DNA from: CAZWCX01 sp964632945
GTDB lineage: Bacteria; Planctomycetota; MHYJ01; WSZJ01; CAZWCX01
NCBI GenBank assembly: GCA_964632945.1
Contig: CAZWCX010000015.1
Coordinates: 1 to 64,000, forward strand
DNA: 64,000 nucleotides
Direction of reading: 5' to 3'
The stretch's first letter is position 1. The number at the start of each line of letters is the position of its first letter. Positions 1-8,218 of this stretch are shown piece by piece. The notes below the pieces were generated by a model, which searched no databases, was not told the origin of the DNA, and was given only the letters and a program-made list of their open reading frames with translations. The position numbers and the translations under genes are program-made.

Positions 1-65
<65 letters not shown>

Positions 66-1223
66 AGCAGCGCCCGGTGCGGGCACGCCGGCCGGACGCG
101 ACACCACGTGGTGGTGGCGGTCGACGACCTGTCCATCGGCAGATCCATCGCGGGCGGATGTCGGTCTGCCCTCGGGGACGAAGCGGTGCGGGCGCGGGTC
201 CGCGCGGGGTTGATGGCGGCCGGGCGGGCGAAGGTGGAACGGCGGGCGGAGCGTCTGCACCGCGAATCGGAGCGGGTCGGGGGGGCGGCCGCGCTGCTGC
301 GCGCGTTTGCGCGCGCGCTCGGCCAGCCCGAGAACGGCGCGACGCTCGCGCAATGGGTGGGCGAAATCGGCGTGGCGCGACTGGACGACGCGTGTCAGGA
401 CCCGGATGGGGTGCGCGACCCGACGCGGGTGGAGGCGATCCTGTTGGCCCGGGCGCCGTGGCGGGATGCGGGGGATCCCGCGAGCGATCGGTACCGCCGG
501 GCGATCGAGGAACGGGCCGGCGCAGAGGCGCGCGAATCGGGCGGCGCGGCGGCGTCCGCCGGCTGGCGCTTCGGGGGAACGAGGCCGATGGCTTCCCCCT
601 GGCGTCGCCTGGCGGGGTTGGCGGCCCTGTTGTCGTCTTTCGGCGGACCGACGCTTCTCCACGAAGAGACGGCGCGGATGGCCGACGTGTGGGGACGCGG
701 CGGCGATGAGTCCGGCGCCGCGTCGGGAGACCCGGAGCGAACCGGCGGTGGGCGGGGACGGCGACGACGAGGTTCCGGGAGGGCCGCGGGCGTGGACGTG
801 CGCCGGATGGCGGCCCGGTTCCTGCGGCGCGATCCGGGGTACTGGGCGGTGCGCGGGCGGCCCGGGCCGGTGACGTTCGCGCGTCCGGCGGCCATGATCG
901 GGAGCGCGGCGGCGGAGCGGCTGGTGACCGACGCGGTCCTCCCGTTTCTGCTCGAACGGTTGCAGGCGCGCGGGGACGATGCGGGGGTGCGCGGATTCTG
1001 GGCGGGCGTGGAGAGATTGAGCGCTCCGCCGCCGGACGGCGTGGTGCGATTCGTTCTGGACCGCCTGGGGGAGCCCCGGCCGGGGCTGGAACCGTTGGTG
1101 ACGACCTGGCTCGGCTTTCTGGGGGCGCACTGGTACTTCCGGAGCGCCTGCGGCGCGGGGGCGAAGGGGTGCGCCGGGTGCATCTGGAACGTTCCCCGGG
1201 ATGCGGCGGTTCGTCGCGACTGA
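66..1223 (+). CDS. DUF2851 family protein, 5' truncated
   Basis: The frame is open from the start of real sequence to a TGA at 1221. The first in-frame start codon is a GTG at 108, but the family's N-terminal part is missing, so the gene begins outside the window. Two stretches resemble DUF2851. An early one (about 371-aa numbering 60-95) reads like 'LLRAFARALGQPENG', matching the family's 'leaLGYskN' segment. The C-terminal one has 'VTDAVLPFLLE' followed by a cysteine-containing tail ('KGCAGC'), as in the family's RGCxxCPL ending. DUF2851 proteins have no firmly established biochemical role. The gene runs towards the HAD gene, leaving 43 bp between the two stop codons. The family call rests on remembered motifs, so it is moderate. 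Confidence 0.6.
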   Translation, partial: SSARCGHAGRTRHHVVVAVDDLSIGRSIAGGCRSALGDEAVRARVRAGLMAAGRAKVERRAERLHRESERVGGAAALLRAFARALGQPENGATLAQWVGEIGVARLDDACQDPDGVRDPTRVEAILLARAPWRDAGDPASDRYRRAIEERAGAEARESGGAAASAGWRFGGTRPMASPWRRLAGLAALLSSFGGPTLLHEETARMADVWGRGGDESGAASGDPERTGGGRGRRRRGSGRAAGVDVRRMAARFLRRDPGYWAVRGRPGPVTFARPAAMIGSAAAERLVTDAVLPFLLERLQARGDDAGVRGFWAGVERLSAPPPDGVVRFVLDRLGEPRPGLEPLVTTWLGFLGAHWYFRSACGAGAKGCAGCIWNVPRDAAVRRD

Positions 1224-1266
1224 AGGGCGACACCGGCGCACGCCCCGCGGGCGGACCGCCGCGGCA

Positions 1267-1983
1267 TCAGGGCAGGCCGAGGACCTGCGGCAGGTCGAGC
1301 AGGGAGCGCACGACCGGAGTTCCCGGCGCGGGCCCGGCGTGTCCGGCGCGATCGAGCAGCACCCCGGTCATTCCCGCGGCCCGGGCGCCTTCGACATCGT
1401 CCCGGGGGGTGTCGCCGACCATCGCCGCCTCCGCCGGTGCCACGCCCGTCAGTTGGAGGGCCCGGCGGAAGATCGCCGGGTCCGGTTTGCGCACGCCGAC
1501 GGCGCCGGAGGCGAGCACGCACGAAAGGCCCGCCGTGAGCTCGAGCTGGTCGACGATGGCGCTCAGGCGCGAATCCCAGTTCGAGATGATGCCGACGCGG
1601 AGGCCGCGGTCGGCAAGGGCCGAGAGGGCGGGGCGGACGTCGTCATAGAGGCGCCAGACCTCCGCGGTGCCGAAGACGCCGTAGAGGTCGTCGAACCAGG
1701 GATCGAAGGCGAATCCGTTCCAGTCGAGCTTGCGGATCAGGAGGCGGGTGATCTGGACCCACATTTCCCGGTCGTGCTCATCCGAGGTGTGAATGTCCTG
1801 CCAGGCGGTCACGCCGAACTCGGGATCGTCGCCGCGCCAGATCGAGCGCAGGGTCTGTTCCACCCGGTCGGCGTCGATGTCGAAGCCGTGGCGCCGGCAG
1901 ACGCCCCGGTAGATCTCGCCCAGGCGGGGCCAGGGTTGCAGCAGGGTGTGGCCTGCGTCGAAGAAGACGGCTCGGAGGGTCAT
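1267..1983 (-). CDS. HAD superfamily hydrolase (REG-2/HDHD3-like, subfamily IA)
   Basis: A predicted cytoplasmic phosphatase of 238 aa. All HAD motifs are present: motif I 'FFDAGHTLL' at the N-terminus (nucleophile Asp; Gly replaces the usual second Asp, as in DAGGTL-type members), motif II 'IISNWDS', motif III 'VGVRKPDP' with the Lys, and motif IV 'MVGDTPRDD'. A helical cap domain of about 90 residues lies between motifs I and II, as in subfamily IA. The start is the ATG at 1983, because motif I follows six residues later. The substrate cannot be read from sequence. The gene lies downstream of the lipid-transport operon but has its own promoter-like sequence, and transcription may begin at the start codon itself. 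Confidence 0.88.
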   Translation of the reverse strand: MTLRAVFFDAGHTLLQPWPRLGEIYRGVCRRHGFDIDADRVEQTLRSIWRGDDPEFGVTAWQDIHTSDEHDREMWVQITRLLIRKLDWNGFAFDPWFDDLYGVFGTAEVWRLYDDVRPALSALADRGLRVGIISNWDSRLSAIVDQLELTAGLSCVLASGAVGVRKPDPAIFRRALQLTGVAPAEAAMVGDTPRDDVEGARAAGMTGVLLDRAGHAGPAPGTPVVRSLLDLPQVLGLP

Positions 1984-1989
1984 GCGGGG

Positions 1990-2019
1990 ATTTTCGCGCC
2001 GGCGGCTCGACCTTGTCAA
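1990..2019 (-). promoter_or_regulatory. Promoter of HAD gene, possibly leaderless
   Basis: On the minus strand a perfect TTGACA (2019-2014) is followed after 18 nt by GAAAAT (1995-1990). A start site about seven bases further on falls at 1983, the A of the ATG. No Shine-Dalgarno sequence lies between, so a leaderless mRNA is likely. The -10 box is imperfect. Confidence 0.5.
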
Positions 2020-2058
2020 TCGTGGAGGTTGCGTGCGGGTCGCGCGATTCGCGCGCGG

Positions 2059-2808
2059 TCAGCGCGCCGGCGGGTCGGTGGAAGGGGGTTCCGTGTCCGG
2101 GTCGAGCGGCGAGCCGGCCGGCGCGGCCGGCGCCGCTTTCGCGGGGTCGGCCGCGCCGGCGCTGCGCCGCTCGACGGGAGTGGCGCGGGCGTGGATCTCC
2201 GCGAGGATGCCGGACGGGCCGCGCAAGGCGTCCTCGAGCGCGCGGCCCAGGGCGGTGACGGCGGACTCGACGGAGTTGTCCGTCAGTCGGGCGGTGCCGG
2301 TGCGACGCCCCGTCCAGATCGCCTCCGTTTCGTGTCCGTCGCCGCCGGCGCGGCGCAGGAGCAGCGCGTCCAGGTCGCAGACGGCGTCGGCGGTGTCGTC
2401 CGCGCCGACCACGACCTCGAGCGCCAGGAGTTCGAGGCGCAGCCGATAGTCGGGCGCGCCGCCGGAGAGGAGCACCTGTCCGTAGCGCCCGCTCTCGCGC
2501 AGGTCGCGAATCACGGTCTCGTGGATCATGTCGCCCGGCAGCAGGACCCAGCGCGCCCGGCCGTCGTCCAGCCACTGGACTTCGCGCCCTCCGGGACCGC
2601 CGCGCACGACGATCCGGTTCTGCTCCACGACGGGGTTCACCCGGATTCGTTCGAGGCGGATCGACGGGGCGCCGGGGACCGGGTCGGCGTGGGCCGTCCC
2701 CTCCCGCGGCGTCGCCAGCAGGAACTGCCGCGTCTCGATCGGGGCCGCGCGGCACCCGGCGGCCAGGAAGACCAGCAGCGCGGCGAGCGACAGCATCGGT
2801 CGCGGCAT
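2059..2808 (-). CDS. ABC transport auxiliary lipoprotein (PqiC/DUF330-like)
   Basis: A 249-aa predicted outer-membrane-directed lipoprotein. The N-terminus has a short hydrophobic stretch ending in 'FLAAGC', a lipobox with the acylated Cys at about residue 19. The body has the features of the PqiC/ABC-trans-aux fold: 'RVNPVVEQNRIVVR', the 'WLDDGRARWVLLPGDMI' region and a C-terminal beta-rich segment. A Pro/Ala-rich tail follows and may be disordered. The ATG at 2808 lies two bases after the MlaD stop codon, so it is the last gene of the mlaEFD-type operon. In related systems this lipoprotein links the MCE protein to the outer membrane during phospholipid transport; here that role is inferred from family and position. 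Confidence 0.85.
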   Translation of the reverse strand: MPRPMLSLAALLVFLAAGCRAAPIETRQFLLATPREGTAHADPVPGAPSIRLERIRVNPVVEQNRIVVRGGPGGREVQWLDDGRARWVLLPGDMIHETVIRDLRESGRYGQVLLSGGAPDYRLRLELLALEVVVGADDTADAVCDLDALLLRRAGGDGHETEAIWTGRRTGTARLTDNSVESAVTALGRALEDALRGPSGILAEIHARATPVERRSAGAADPAKAAPAAPAGSPLDPDTEPPSTDPPAR

Positions 2809-2810
2809 TT

Positions 2811-4034
2811 CTACTCCCTCCGACGGAATTCGAACGCGCGGCCCGGCGTGCCGGTGCGGCGCGGTCCGAGCAGGAGCGAACTCGGATCGCGTTCCAGCTC
2901 GTCGGTGAATTGACGCAGGCCCACGACCGAGTACTTGAGCTGGGAAAGCGACTCGCTCAAATCGGCCTCCTGGGACGACAGCACCACGTGCAGATCTCCG
3001 GCCACGTCGCCGACCGACCGGAGCGTGTCCGAGGCGGTGCGGGTGAGGCGGAAGAACTCCCCGTCGGGCGCCAGCGTGTCCCCGACCTTGCGGAAGGTGT
3101 CGTCCATCGTGCGGGTCAGCTTGACCAGGTCGCCCTGGTCGCCGATCAGGCCGCCGAGCTTCTGAAAGGTCCCGTCGGCCGAGCGCAGGAGGGTGCGCAG
3201 TTCCCCGTCGGGGGCCATGACCTCGTTCAGGTTGCGGGCGAGGCCCTCGAAGTCGCCGCGGCTGTTGTCGATCATGCCGATGATCCGGTCGCACGCGTCC
3301 TCGAACTTCTGGCCCGCGGTGTCGACGCGCCCGATTCCTTTTTCGATGCTCTCGGAGACGCGCTCGACGGAGCCGAGGAAGCGGCCGATCTTCTCCTCGA
3401 GGGTGACGTTCACCAGTTGCTGGATGCCTTGCGCGGTCTCGCGGATGCTGGACATGGTCCCCTGGAGTTCGTTGGCCTGCGCGCGCAGTTTCTCGAACGG
3501 AGAGGGCTCGCCGTGGATGTAGGAGAGGTCCTCGCGCGAGACCGACGGGAAGTTGATGCGGGCAAGATCGACCGCCTGAATGGGGGCGCGGCCGAACAGC
3601 CATTCCAGCGCGTCCGCCTGGAGGGCGGGGTCGCGTCCCGCCTGGGCGGCGAGGGTTGCGGCGGGCCGCTCGTCTCCGCCCTGGCGGACGCGCAGGTTGA
3701 TGTTCTGCACCCCGGTGACGAAGTTCTCCTCGATGGTGCCGATCAGGTTGCGGCGGATCTGGGGCTCCCAGCGCGGCTCCACGGCGACGGTGATGAGGAC
3801 GTTCGGCTTGCCCTGATCCTCCCAGTACTCGCGCGCGACGACCTCGCCGATCTGTTCGCCGTGGAAAAGGACGAGGGATCCCGGCCCGACCGTGACGCTG
3901 ACATCCTGGTAAAGGACGAGGTAGTGGGTGCGGGGCTGCCAGAACTTGACCAGGGCGAGTGTTCCCGCGCCCAGGACCGCCGCGCCGATGAGGGCGAAGC
4001 AGCCCACCTGGACGAGGGTTTCGCGGGTGCGCAT
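2811..4034 (-). CDS. mlaD: MlaD/MCE family lipid-binding protein
   Basis: The 407-aa protein has one N-terminal membrane anchor (about residues 9-31) and then an MCE domain (about 36-115, containing 'VTVGPGSLVLFHGEQIGEV' and 'RNLIGTIEENFVTGVQNI'). A long helical region follows, with repeated heptad-like segments ('TFQKLGG', 'TFRKVGD') to about 370, and the C-terminus contains 'DPSSLLLGPR', typical of PqiB/MlaD-like proteins. MCE proteins form periplasmic hexameric rings that shuttle lipids. The helical tail is long compared with the short E. coli MlaD and more like tunnel-forming MCE proteins. The gene sits between the ATPase and the lipoprotein genes in one operon. Confidence 0.92.
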   Translation of the reverse strand: MRTRETLVQVGCFALIGAAVLGAGTLALVKFWQPRTHYLVLYQDVSVTVGPGSLVLFHGEQIGEVVAREYWEDQGKPNVLITVAVEPRWEPQIRRNLIGTIEENFVTGVQNINLRVRQGGDERPAATLAAQAGRDPALQADALEWLFGRAPIQAVDLARINFPSVSREDLSYIHGEPSPFEKLRAQANELQGTMSSIRETAQGIQQLVNVTLEEKIGRFLGSVERVSESIEKGIGRVDTAGQKFEDACDRIIGMIDNSRGDFEGLARNLNEVMAPDGELRTLLRSADGTFQKLGGLIGDQGDLVKLTRTMDDTFRKVGDTLAPDGEFFRLTRTASDTLRSVGDVAGDLHVVLSSQEADLSESLSQLKYSVVGLRQFTDELERDPSSLLLGPRRTGTPGRAFEFRRRE

Positions 4035-4052
4035 GGGAGATCTCCTCGACGG

Positions 4053-4811
4053 TCAGGCGACCCCGGCGGGGACGCGGTTCAGGAAGTCCTGCACCCAGGG
4101 GTCGGGGTCGGCGATGATCTGGTCCTTGGTCCCGCGCGCGGCGACGCGGCCGTCGCGCAGCATGACGATCCGGTCGGCGATCTTGTGCATGCTGGGAAGT
4201 TCGTGGGTAACGACGACGAAGGTGGTGCCGAGTCGCTTCTTGAGGGAGAGGATGAGTTCGTCGAGCGAGGCGGCGGAATTGGGGTCGAGTCCCGCCGAAG
4301 GCTCGTCGCAGAAGATGATTTCGGGGTCGAGGGCCATGGCGCGGGCGAGCCCGCCGCGCTTCTTCATCCCCCCCGACAGCTGGCTGGGCATGCGCTCGGC
4401 CGCGTCGGCGAGGCCGACGAGGTCCAGGGTCCGCCGCACGACCGCCCGGATGACCGGCTCGGGGATGCCGCCGCGCTCGCGCAGCGGGAAGGCGACGTTG
4501 TCCCCGAGGCTGATCGAATTGAAGAGGCCGCTGCTCTGGAAGAGGATGCCGACGCGGCGCAGGCGGGCATCCCGCTCGTCCTCGTCCCCCGCCCACAGGT
4601 CGCGTCCGAACAGTTCCACGGTCCCCTCGGTCGGCCGTTGCAGGCCGACGCCGTGGCGCAGCAGGGTGCTCTTGCCGCAGCCGCTGCCGCCGAGGATGAC
4701 CAGGACCTCGCCGCGGCGGACGTCGAGGTCGACGCCGTCGAGAACGGTGCGCGTGCCGAATCGACACACGAGTCCGCGGGTGCGCACGACGATGTCGGCC
4801 GGGTTGGGCAT
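4053..4811 (-). CDS. mlaF: ABC transporter ATPase of MCE lipid transporter (MlaF-like)
   Basis: A 252-aa cytoplasmic ATPase. Walker A is GGSGCGKST (residues 41-49), the Q-loop 'ILFQSSGLFNS' follows near 90-100, the signature is LSGGMKKR (145-152), Walker B with catalytic Glu is IIFCDEP (165-171), and the switch His is H203. The LSGGMKKR signature is characteristic of MlaF-type ATPases. The start at 4811 gives a protein of normal length. It lies 11 bp downstream of the permease gene and 18 bp upstream of the MCE gene, so the three are surely co-transcribed. It powers phospholipid movement through MlaE. Confidence 0.94.
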   Translation of the reverse strand: MPNPADIVVRTRGLVCRFGTRTVLDGVDLDVRRGEVLVILGGSGCGKSTLLRHGVGLQRPTEGTVELFGRDLWAGDEDERDARLRRVGILFQSSGLFNSISLGDNVAFPLRERGGIPEPVIRAVVRRTLDLVGLADAAERMPSQLSGGMKKRGGLARAMALDPEIIFCDEPSAGLDPNSAASLDELILSLKKRLGTTFVVVTHELPSMHKIADRIVMLRDGRVAARGTKDQIIADPDPWVQDFLNRVPAGVA

Positions 4812-4822
4812 GGGGGCTCCGG

Positions 4823-5959
4823 TCAATTCATGGCCAGGAACGGGATCCGGCTCTTGAGCACGGAGTAGACGACGTCCATCACCCCTTCGCCGACGATCAG
4901 GAGGGAGATGGTGGTGACGACGGCGCCGCGGGCGGCGCGACCGACGCCTTCGGCGCTGCGTTCGACGCGGAGCCCGGCGTGGACGGAGACGAGTCCGATG
5001 AGCGCGGCGTAGACGAGGCCCTTGAGGAGGCCGAAGTAGGTGTCGGAGAGCTTGAGCGCATGGGTGGTCTGGCGGATCCACAGCGAGGGGTGGAAATCCA
5101 GCTGCAGGAGGCCGATGGCGGCGCCGCCGAGGAGTCCGGCGAGATCGGCGAGCACGACCAGGATCGGCATGGCGAAGAGCAGGGCGACGAGGCGGGGGGC
5201 GGTGACGTATTTGCCGGGGTGGTAGCCCATGGCCCGGAGGGCGTCGATCTCCTCGTTGACGACCATGGTGCCGATCTCGGCGGCGATGCTCGAGCCGGAG
5301 CGGCCGGCGACCAGGATGGCGGTGATCATGGGACCGATGACCATCGGGATGGCGACCGCGACCAGGTCGGCGACGTAAATGAGGGCGCCGAACTTTTCCA
5401 GCTGGATGCCGCCGATGGCGGCGATGACCGCCCCCATGATGAACCCCAGGGGGACGGTGATCGACAGGCCTTCGACCCCCATGACCCGCACCTGGTCGAA
5501 GAAGGTGTCGAATTTGAACCCGCGTCCCGCGAGCGGGGCGAAGAGCACCCAGTGGACCGCCTCCCGGACGAAGGCGGCGAAGTCGCAACTCCACGCCCAC
5601 GCGCGCAGCGGCAGGGCGAGGAGAGGGTGAGCGGGGACCGCGCGACCGATGGCGTATCCGGCCAGGGTGCGCACGCGGCGGGTCTCGAACTCGCGCCGGA
5701 ACGGCTCGACGGCGGGGGAGAGGGCGCCGAGCGCGACCTCGACGTCGGGGGCGGCGCCGGCGGAGACGCCGGCGGCGACGGCCGCGGCCCCCAACGAGTC
5801 CATGGCTTCGACGCCGGACAGGTCGAGTTCCACGCGGCTCGACCGGCGGACCGCCGTCCGCACGCGTTCGAGGATCGCCGCGCAGTCCGCGGCGACGGCG
5901 TCCCCGCGGATGGCCAACCGCACGGAGCGGCCTTCGCTGTGGGACTCGAGGTCGAACAT
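4823..5959 (-). CDS. mlaE: STAS domain-fused MlaE permease
   Basis: A 378-aa inner-membrane permease with an N-terminal cytoplasmic STAS-like domain (about residues 1-100; 'VELDLSGVEAMDSLGAAAV' resembles the STAS core) followed by the MlaE domain. The permease part has the conserved 'GVEGLSITVPLGFIMGAV' segment and the 'EIGTMVVNEEIDALRAMGY' coupling region, with five to six membrane helices. In E. coli the STAS protein MlaB is separate; here it is fused to the permease, a known variant. It is the first gene of the lipid-transport operon. The ATG at 5959 was chosen because STAS homology starts directly after it; the upstream open frame is unconvincing. Confidence 0.92.
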   Translation of the reverse strand: MFDLESHSEGRSVRLAIRGDAVAADCAAILERVRTAVRRSSRVELDLSGVEAMDSLGAAAVAAGVSAGAAPDVEVALGALSPAVEPFRREFETRRVRTLAGYAIGRAVPAHPLLALPLRAWAWSCDFAAFVREAVHWVLFAPLAGRGFKFDTFFDQVRVMGVEGLSITVPLGFIMGAVIAAIGGIQLEKFGALIYVADLVAVAIPMVIGPMITAILVAGRSGSSIAAEIGTMVVNEEIDALRAMGYHPGKYVTAPRLVALLFAMPILVVLADLAGLLGGAAIGLLQLDFHPSLWIRQTTHALKLSDTYFGLLKGLVYAALIGLVSVHAGLRVERSAEGVGRAARGAVVTTISLLIVGEGVMDVVYSVLKSRIPFLAMN

Positions 5960-5997
5960 GGAAGATCCTTTGGCGGGGGCCGCGGAATCGGGCGCGC

Positions 5998-6055
5998 GCC
6001 TCGCCGGGCGCGAAAACCGACTCGACCGAACCCGCACTCGGAAGATGGAAGATCC
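5998..6055 (+). repeat. Dispersed intergenic repeat, copy A
   Basis: This stretch between the NUDIX and mlaE genes begins with GCCTCGCCGGGCGCGAAAA and ends near ATGGAAGATCC. It matches positions 34552-34609 and 63270-63327 along about 57 bases with occasional mismatches. All copies lie outside intact genes. Function unknown. Confidence 0.6.
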
Positions 6056-6056
6056 A

Positions 6057-6731
6057 CTAGCGGCCGGGGGTGCGCAGGGCATCGGCGAGCCGGCGCAGAC
6101 CGAGCTCGGTCTTGGAGTCCTCGATTTCCCCCTCTGTACATCGGCGGATCGCGTCCTGCAACTCCAGCCAATGGGTGCCGCCGCCCTCTTCCATCGCCGA
6201 TCCGTCCCCTTCCGGGCGGGCCATTTCGTGATCCGTCACTTCCGCGGCGCACAGGTAGACCTTCTCCGCCAGAATTCCCGGACAGGAGAAGTAGCCGCCG
6301 CCGAGCCGGCGGACCTCCGCGGGGTCGATCCGCAGGCCGACCTCCTCGTGCGCCTCGAGGCTGGCGCGCCGCCGGACGCCCTCGTCGCCGTGGTCCTCCT
6401 CCTCGAGGATTCCGGCCACGAGTTCCAGCAGGTGGCGATAGACGCGGCCGTCGGGGACCTGGAGCGTGCGGTCCTTGCGGAAATAGACCGCCGGGCGCGT
6501 GCATTCGCGCAACAGGACTTCGACGGCCCCCCCGGAAGCGCGGCGCCAGAGGACCAGGGCCACGGCATCGACCCCCGGGCGCTCGATCAGGTCGCAGGCG
6601 TACGAACGCGAGCGGCTGCCGTCGTCGAACTCGGTCTCCAGGAGGAGCCGGCGCAGGCGCAGGAAGCCCTCATCGCAACGGGAGTTCGCGGTCCGGTCTT
6701 CGATGCGGTGGATGACGGAGACGCGTTTCAT
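6057..6731 (-). CDS. NUDIX hydrolase (ADP-ribose/nucleoside-diphosphate-sugar type)
   Basis: A 224-aa protein. The NUDIX fold is recognisable from 'LLELVAGILEEED', the Nudix-box helix ending 'LEAHEEVGL', and the preceding strand 'ERPGVDAVALVLW', which together resemble ADP-ribose/NDP-sugar pyrophosphatases such as NUDT14. The usual Arg of the REuxEE core is Leu here, but the following Glu, the EE pair and the Gly remain, so metal binding is probably kept. It likely hydrolyses a nucleoside diphosphate linked to a sugar in the cytoplasm; the exact substrate is not predictable. It has its own promoter and reads towards mlaE, separated by 97 bp containing the dispersed repeat. Confidence 0.82.
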   Translation of the reverse strand: MKRVSVIHRIEDRTANSRCDEGFLRLRRLLLETEFDDGSRSRSYACDLIERPGVDAVALVLWRRASGGAVEVLLRECTRPAVYFRKDRTLQVPDGRVYRHLLELVAGILEEEDHGDEGVRRRASLEAHEEVGLRIDPAEVRRLGGGYFSCPGILAEKVYLCAAEVTDHEMARPEGDGSAMEEGGGTHWLELQDAIRRCTEGEIEDSKTELGLRRLADALRTPGR

Positions 6732-6773
6732 GGCGGACCTCGCGGGTCGGGGGGGAGAAGCCGGGGTCGTTCC

Positions 6774-6802
6774 GTTATACGGAGGGGCAGATCCCGGTGC
6801 AA
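6774..6802 (-). promoter_or_regulatory. Promoter of NUDIX gene
   Basis: TTGCAC (6802-6797) and TATAAC (6779-6774), 17 nt apart on the minus strand. The predicted start site leaves a leader of about 36 nt before the ATG at 6731. Confidence 0.5.
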
Positions 6803-6825
6803 TGCAAACCAGAGGGACCGGGCGG

Positions 6826-6854
6826 TTGCCAACGCGGAGCCGGATGACTATCAT
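6826..6854 (+). promoter_or_regulatory. Promoter of TPR gene at 6885
   Basis: TTGCCA (6826-6831) and TATCAT (6849-6854) are separated by 17 nt. A start near 6861 gives a short leader containing a GAGGGA-like ribosome binding site just before the ATG at 6885. Confidence 0.5.
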
Positions 6855-6884
6855 GCGGGCGAGGTCGTGGGAGGCAGAGGGACG

Positions 6885-8147
6885 ATGAAGGGCGTGCTTT
6901 GGGGGGCCGCACTGGCGTGCGTCGCGGCGGTCGCAGCGGCCGACGTGGTGCACCTGAAGAGCGGCGGCCGGGTCGAAGGCGTGGTCCGGGAGCAGGGCGA
7001 CGTCGTCGAGGTGACGGGCGCCGCCGGCACCGTGAAGATCCCGCGCGCGCAGATCGACCGCATCGAGGCCCGGGAGTACGTTCCCCCCGCGCGGCCGCGC
7101 GGAGACGAGCCCCCGGCGGCCCCGGAGATGGGGGAGACGTTCCGTGAGCCCTTCCTGGGGTTCGAGATCCGCATCCCGTACGGCTGGATCGCCCAGGCGC
7201 CTTCCCGCGGCTCCGTCTTCACCTTCTACGGGCCGATGACCGGCAAGTACCGGCCGAAGATGGACGTGCAGGCGAAGCGGTCGTCGCAGACCCGGGCGGA
7301 GTTTCTGGACGAGCGCCGCCAGGCCTTCGCAGCGACGTTCCCCGGTTCCACCACCACTCCGGAGGCGGGTTTCCAGGCCGACGGGACCGAATTCGAGGCC
7401 TTCTCCGCGAGTCTCCGCGCGGAGGGGCTCGAACTCCACGGCTACCAGGCCGTCGGCGAGGCCGGGGAACTCCGGATCCTGCTCTCGCTGATCTGTCAGC
7501 CGGAGGAGAAGGACGGGGTGCGCGAACAGGCGGCCCGTGCCTTCGCCACGTTTCGCCGCGTGCCGGCGATCACGGAAGATCGCGACCTTGCCGATCGCTT
7601 CCGCGCGCACATGGAGGAAGGTTCGGCCCAGTACAAGGAGGGGGACACGGAGGGGGCGATCCGGGCGTACCGGCAGGCCGCGCAGGAGTTGCCCGAACAC
7701 CCGATGCCGTGGCAGAACCTGGGATTGATCTTCGCCTCGCGCAACCGGATGGACGAGGCGGTGGAGGCGTACCGGACGCTGTGCCGGCTCTTGCCCGACA
7801 GCGTGGCGGCGCACTATCACCTGGCGTCGCTCTTCCGCCAGCAGGGGAAGTACGAGGACGCGCGCGTGGCGTACGAGAAGGTGCTCGTGCTCGATCCGCG
7901 CCATGCGGACTGCTGGGTGAACTTGTGCGCGCTCTACCAGATGAAGGGGGACACGGCGCTGGCGGTGCGGTGTGCGAAGACGGCGATCGCGATCGCGCCG
8001 GACATGGCGTCGGCCCACTTCAATCTGGCGCAGCTCTACAACCTGATGCAACGGACGCGGGAGGCGATCGAGGAGTACAAGCGGACGCTGCAGATCGAGC
8101 CGGACCACCGGTTGGCGAAGGAGGAACTGCGTCGCCTGGGCGAGTAG
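6885..8147 (+). CDS. Secreted TPR-repeat protein
   Basis: A 420-aa protein with a short N-terminal signal-like segment (residues 1-20, ending 'AAVAAADVV'). A small beta-rich part, 'VHLKSGGRVEGVV...VKIPRAQIDRIE', follows and resembles the SH3-like motif common in planctomycete secreted proteins. A middle globular domain (about 85-225) has no family I recognise. From about 240 to the end there are at least five TPR units, for example 'PMPWQNLGLIFASRNRMDEAVEAY' split over one repeat, then 'AAHYHLASLFRQQGKYEDA' and 'ASAHFNLAQLYNLMQRT'. TPRs imply protein binding. The next gene is 71 bp downstream on the same strand and may be co-transcribed. Confidence 0.82.
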   Translation: MKGVLWGAALACVAAVAAADVVHLKSGGRVEGVVREQGDVVEVTGAAGTVKIPRAQIDRIEAREYVPPARPRGDEPPAAPEMGETFREPFLGFEIRIPYGWIAQAPSRGSVFTFYGPMTGKYRPKMDVQAKRSSQTRAEFLDERRQAFAATFPGSTTTPEAGFQADGTEFEAFSASLRAEGLELHGYQAVGEAGELRILLSLICQPEEKDGVREQAARAFATFRRVPAITEDRDLADRFRAHMEEGSAQYKEGDTEGAIRAYRQAAQELPEHPMPWQNLGLIFASRNRMDEAVEAYRTLCRLLPDSVAAHYHLASLFRQQGKYEDARVAYEKVLVLDPRHADCWVNLCALYQMKGDTALAVRCAKTAIAIAPDMASAHFNLAQLYNLMQRTREAIEEYKRTLQIEPDHRLAKEELRRLGE

Positions 8148-8218
8148 GGGGGGCGCGGACGCCCGTCGCCGGAGCCGGGAGGCGCGGCGGCGACCCCGAC
8201 GTTTCGGCGAGCGAACGC

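Noticed and set aside
2059..4767. A 902-codon open frame on the minus strand across the mlaD and mlaF region
   Set aside because: Only its C-terminal part (from 2808) is a gene. The rest is a shadow of mlaD and mlaF in another frame, with Arg/Pro-rich composition typical of high-GC shadows.
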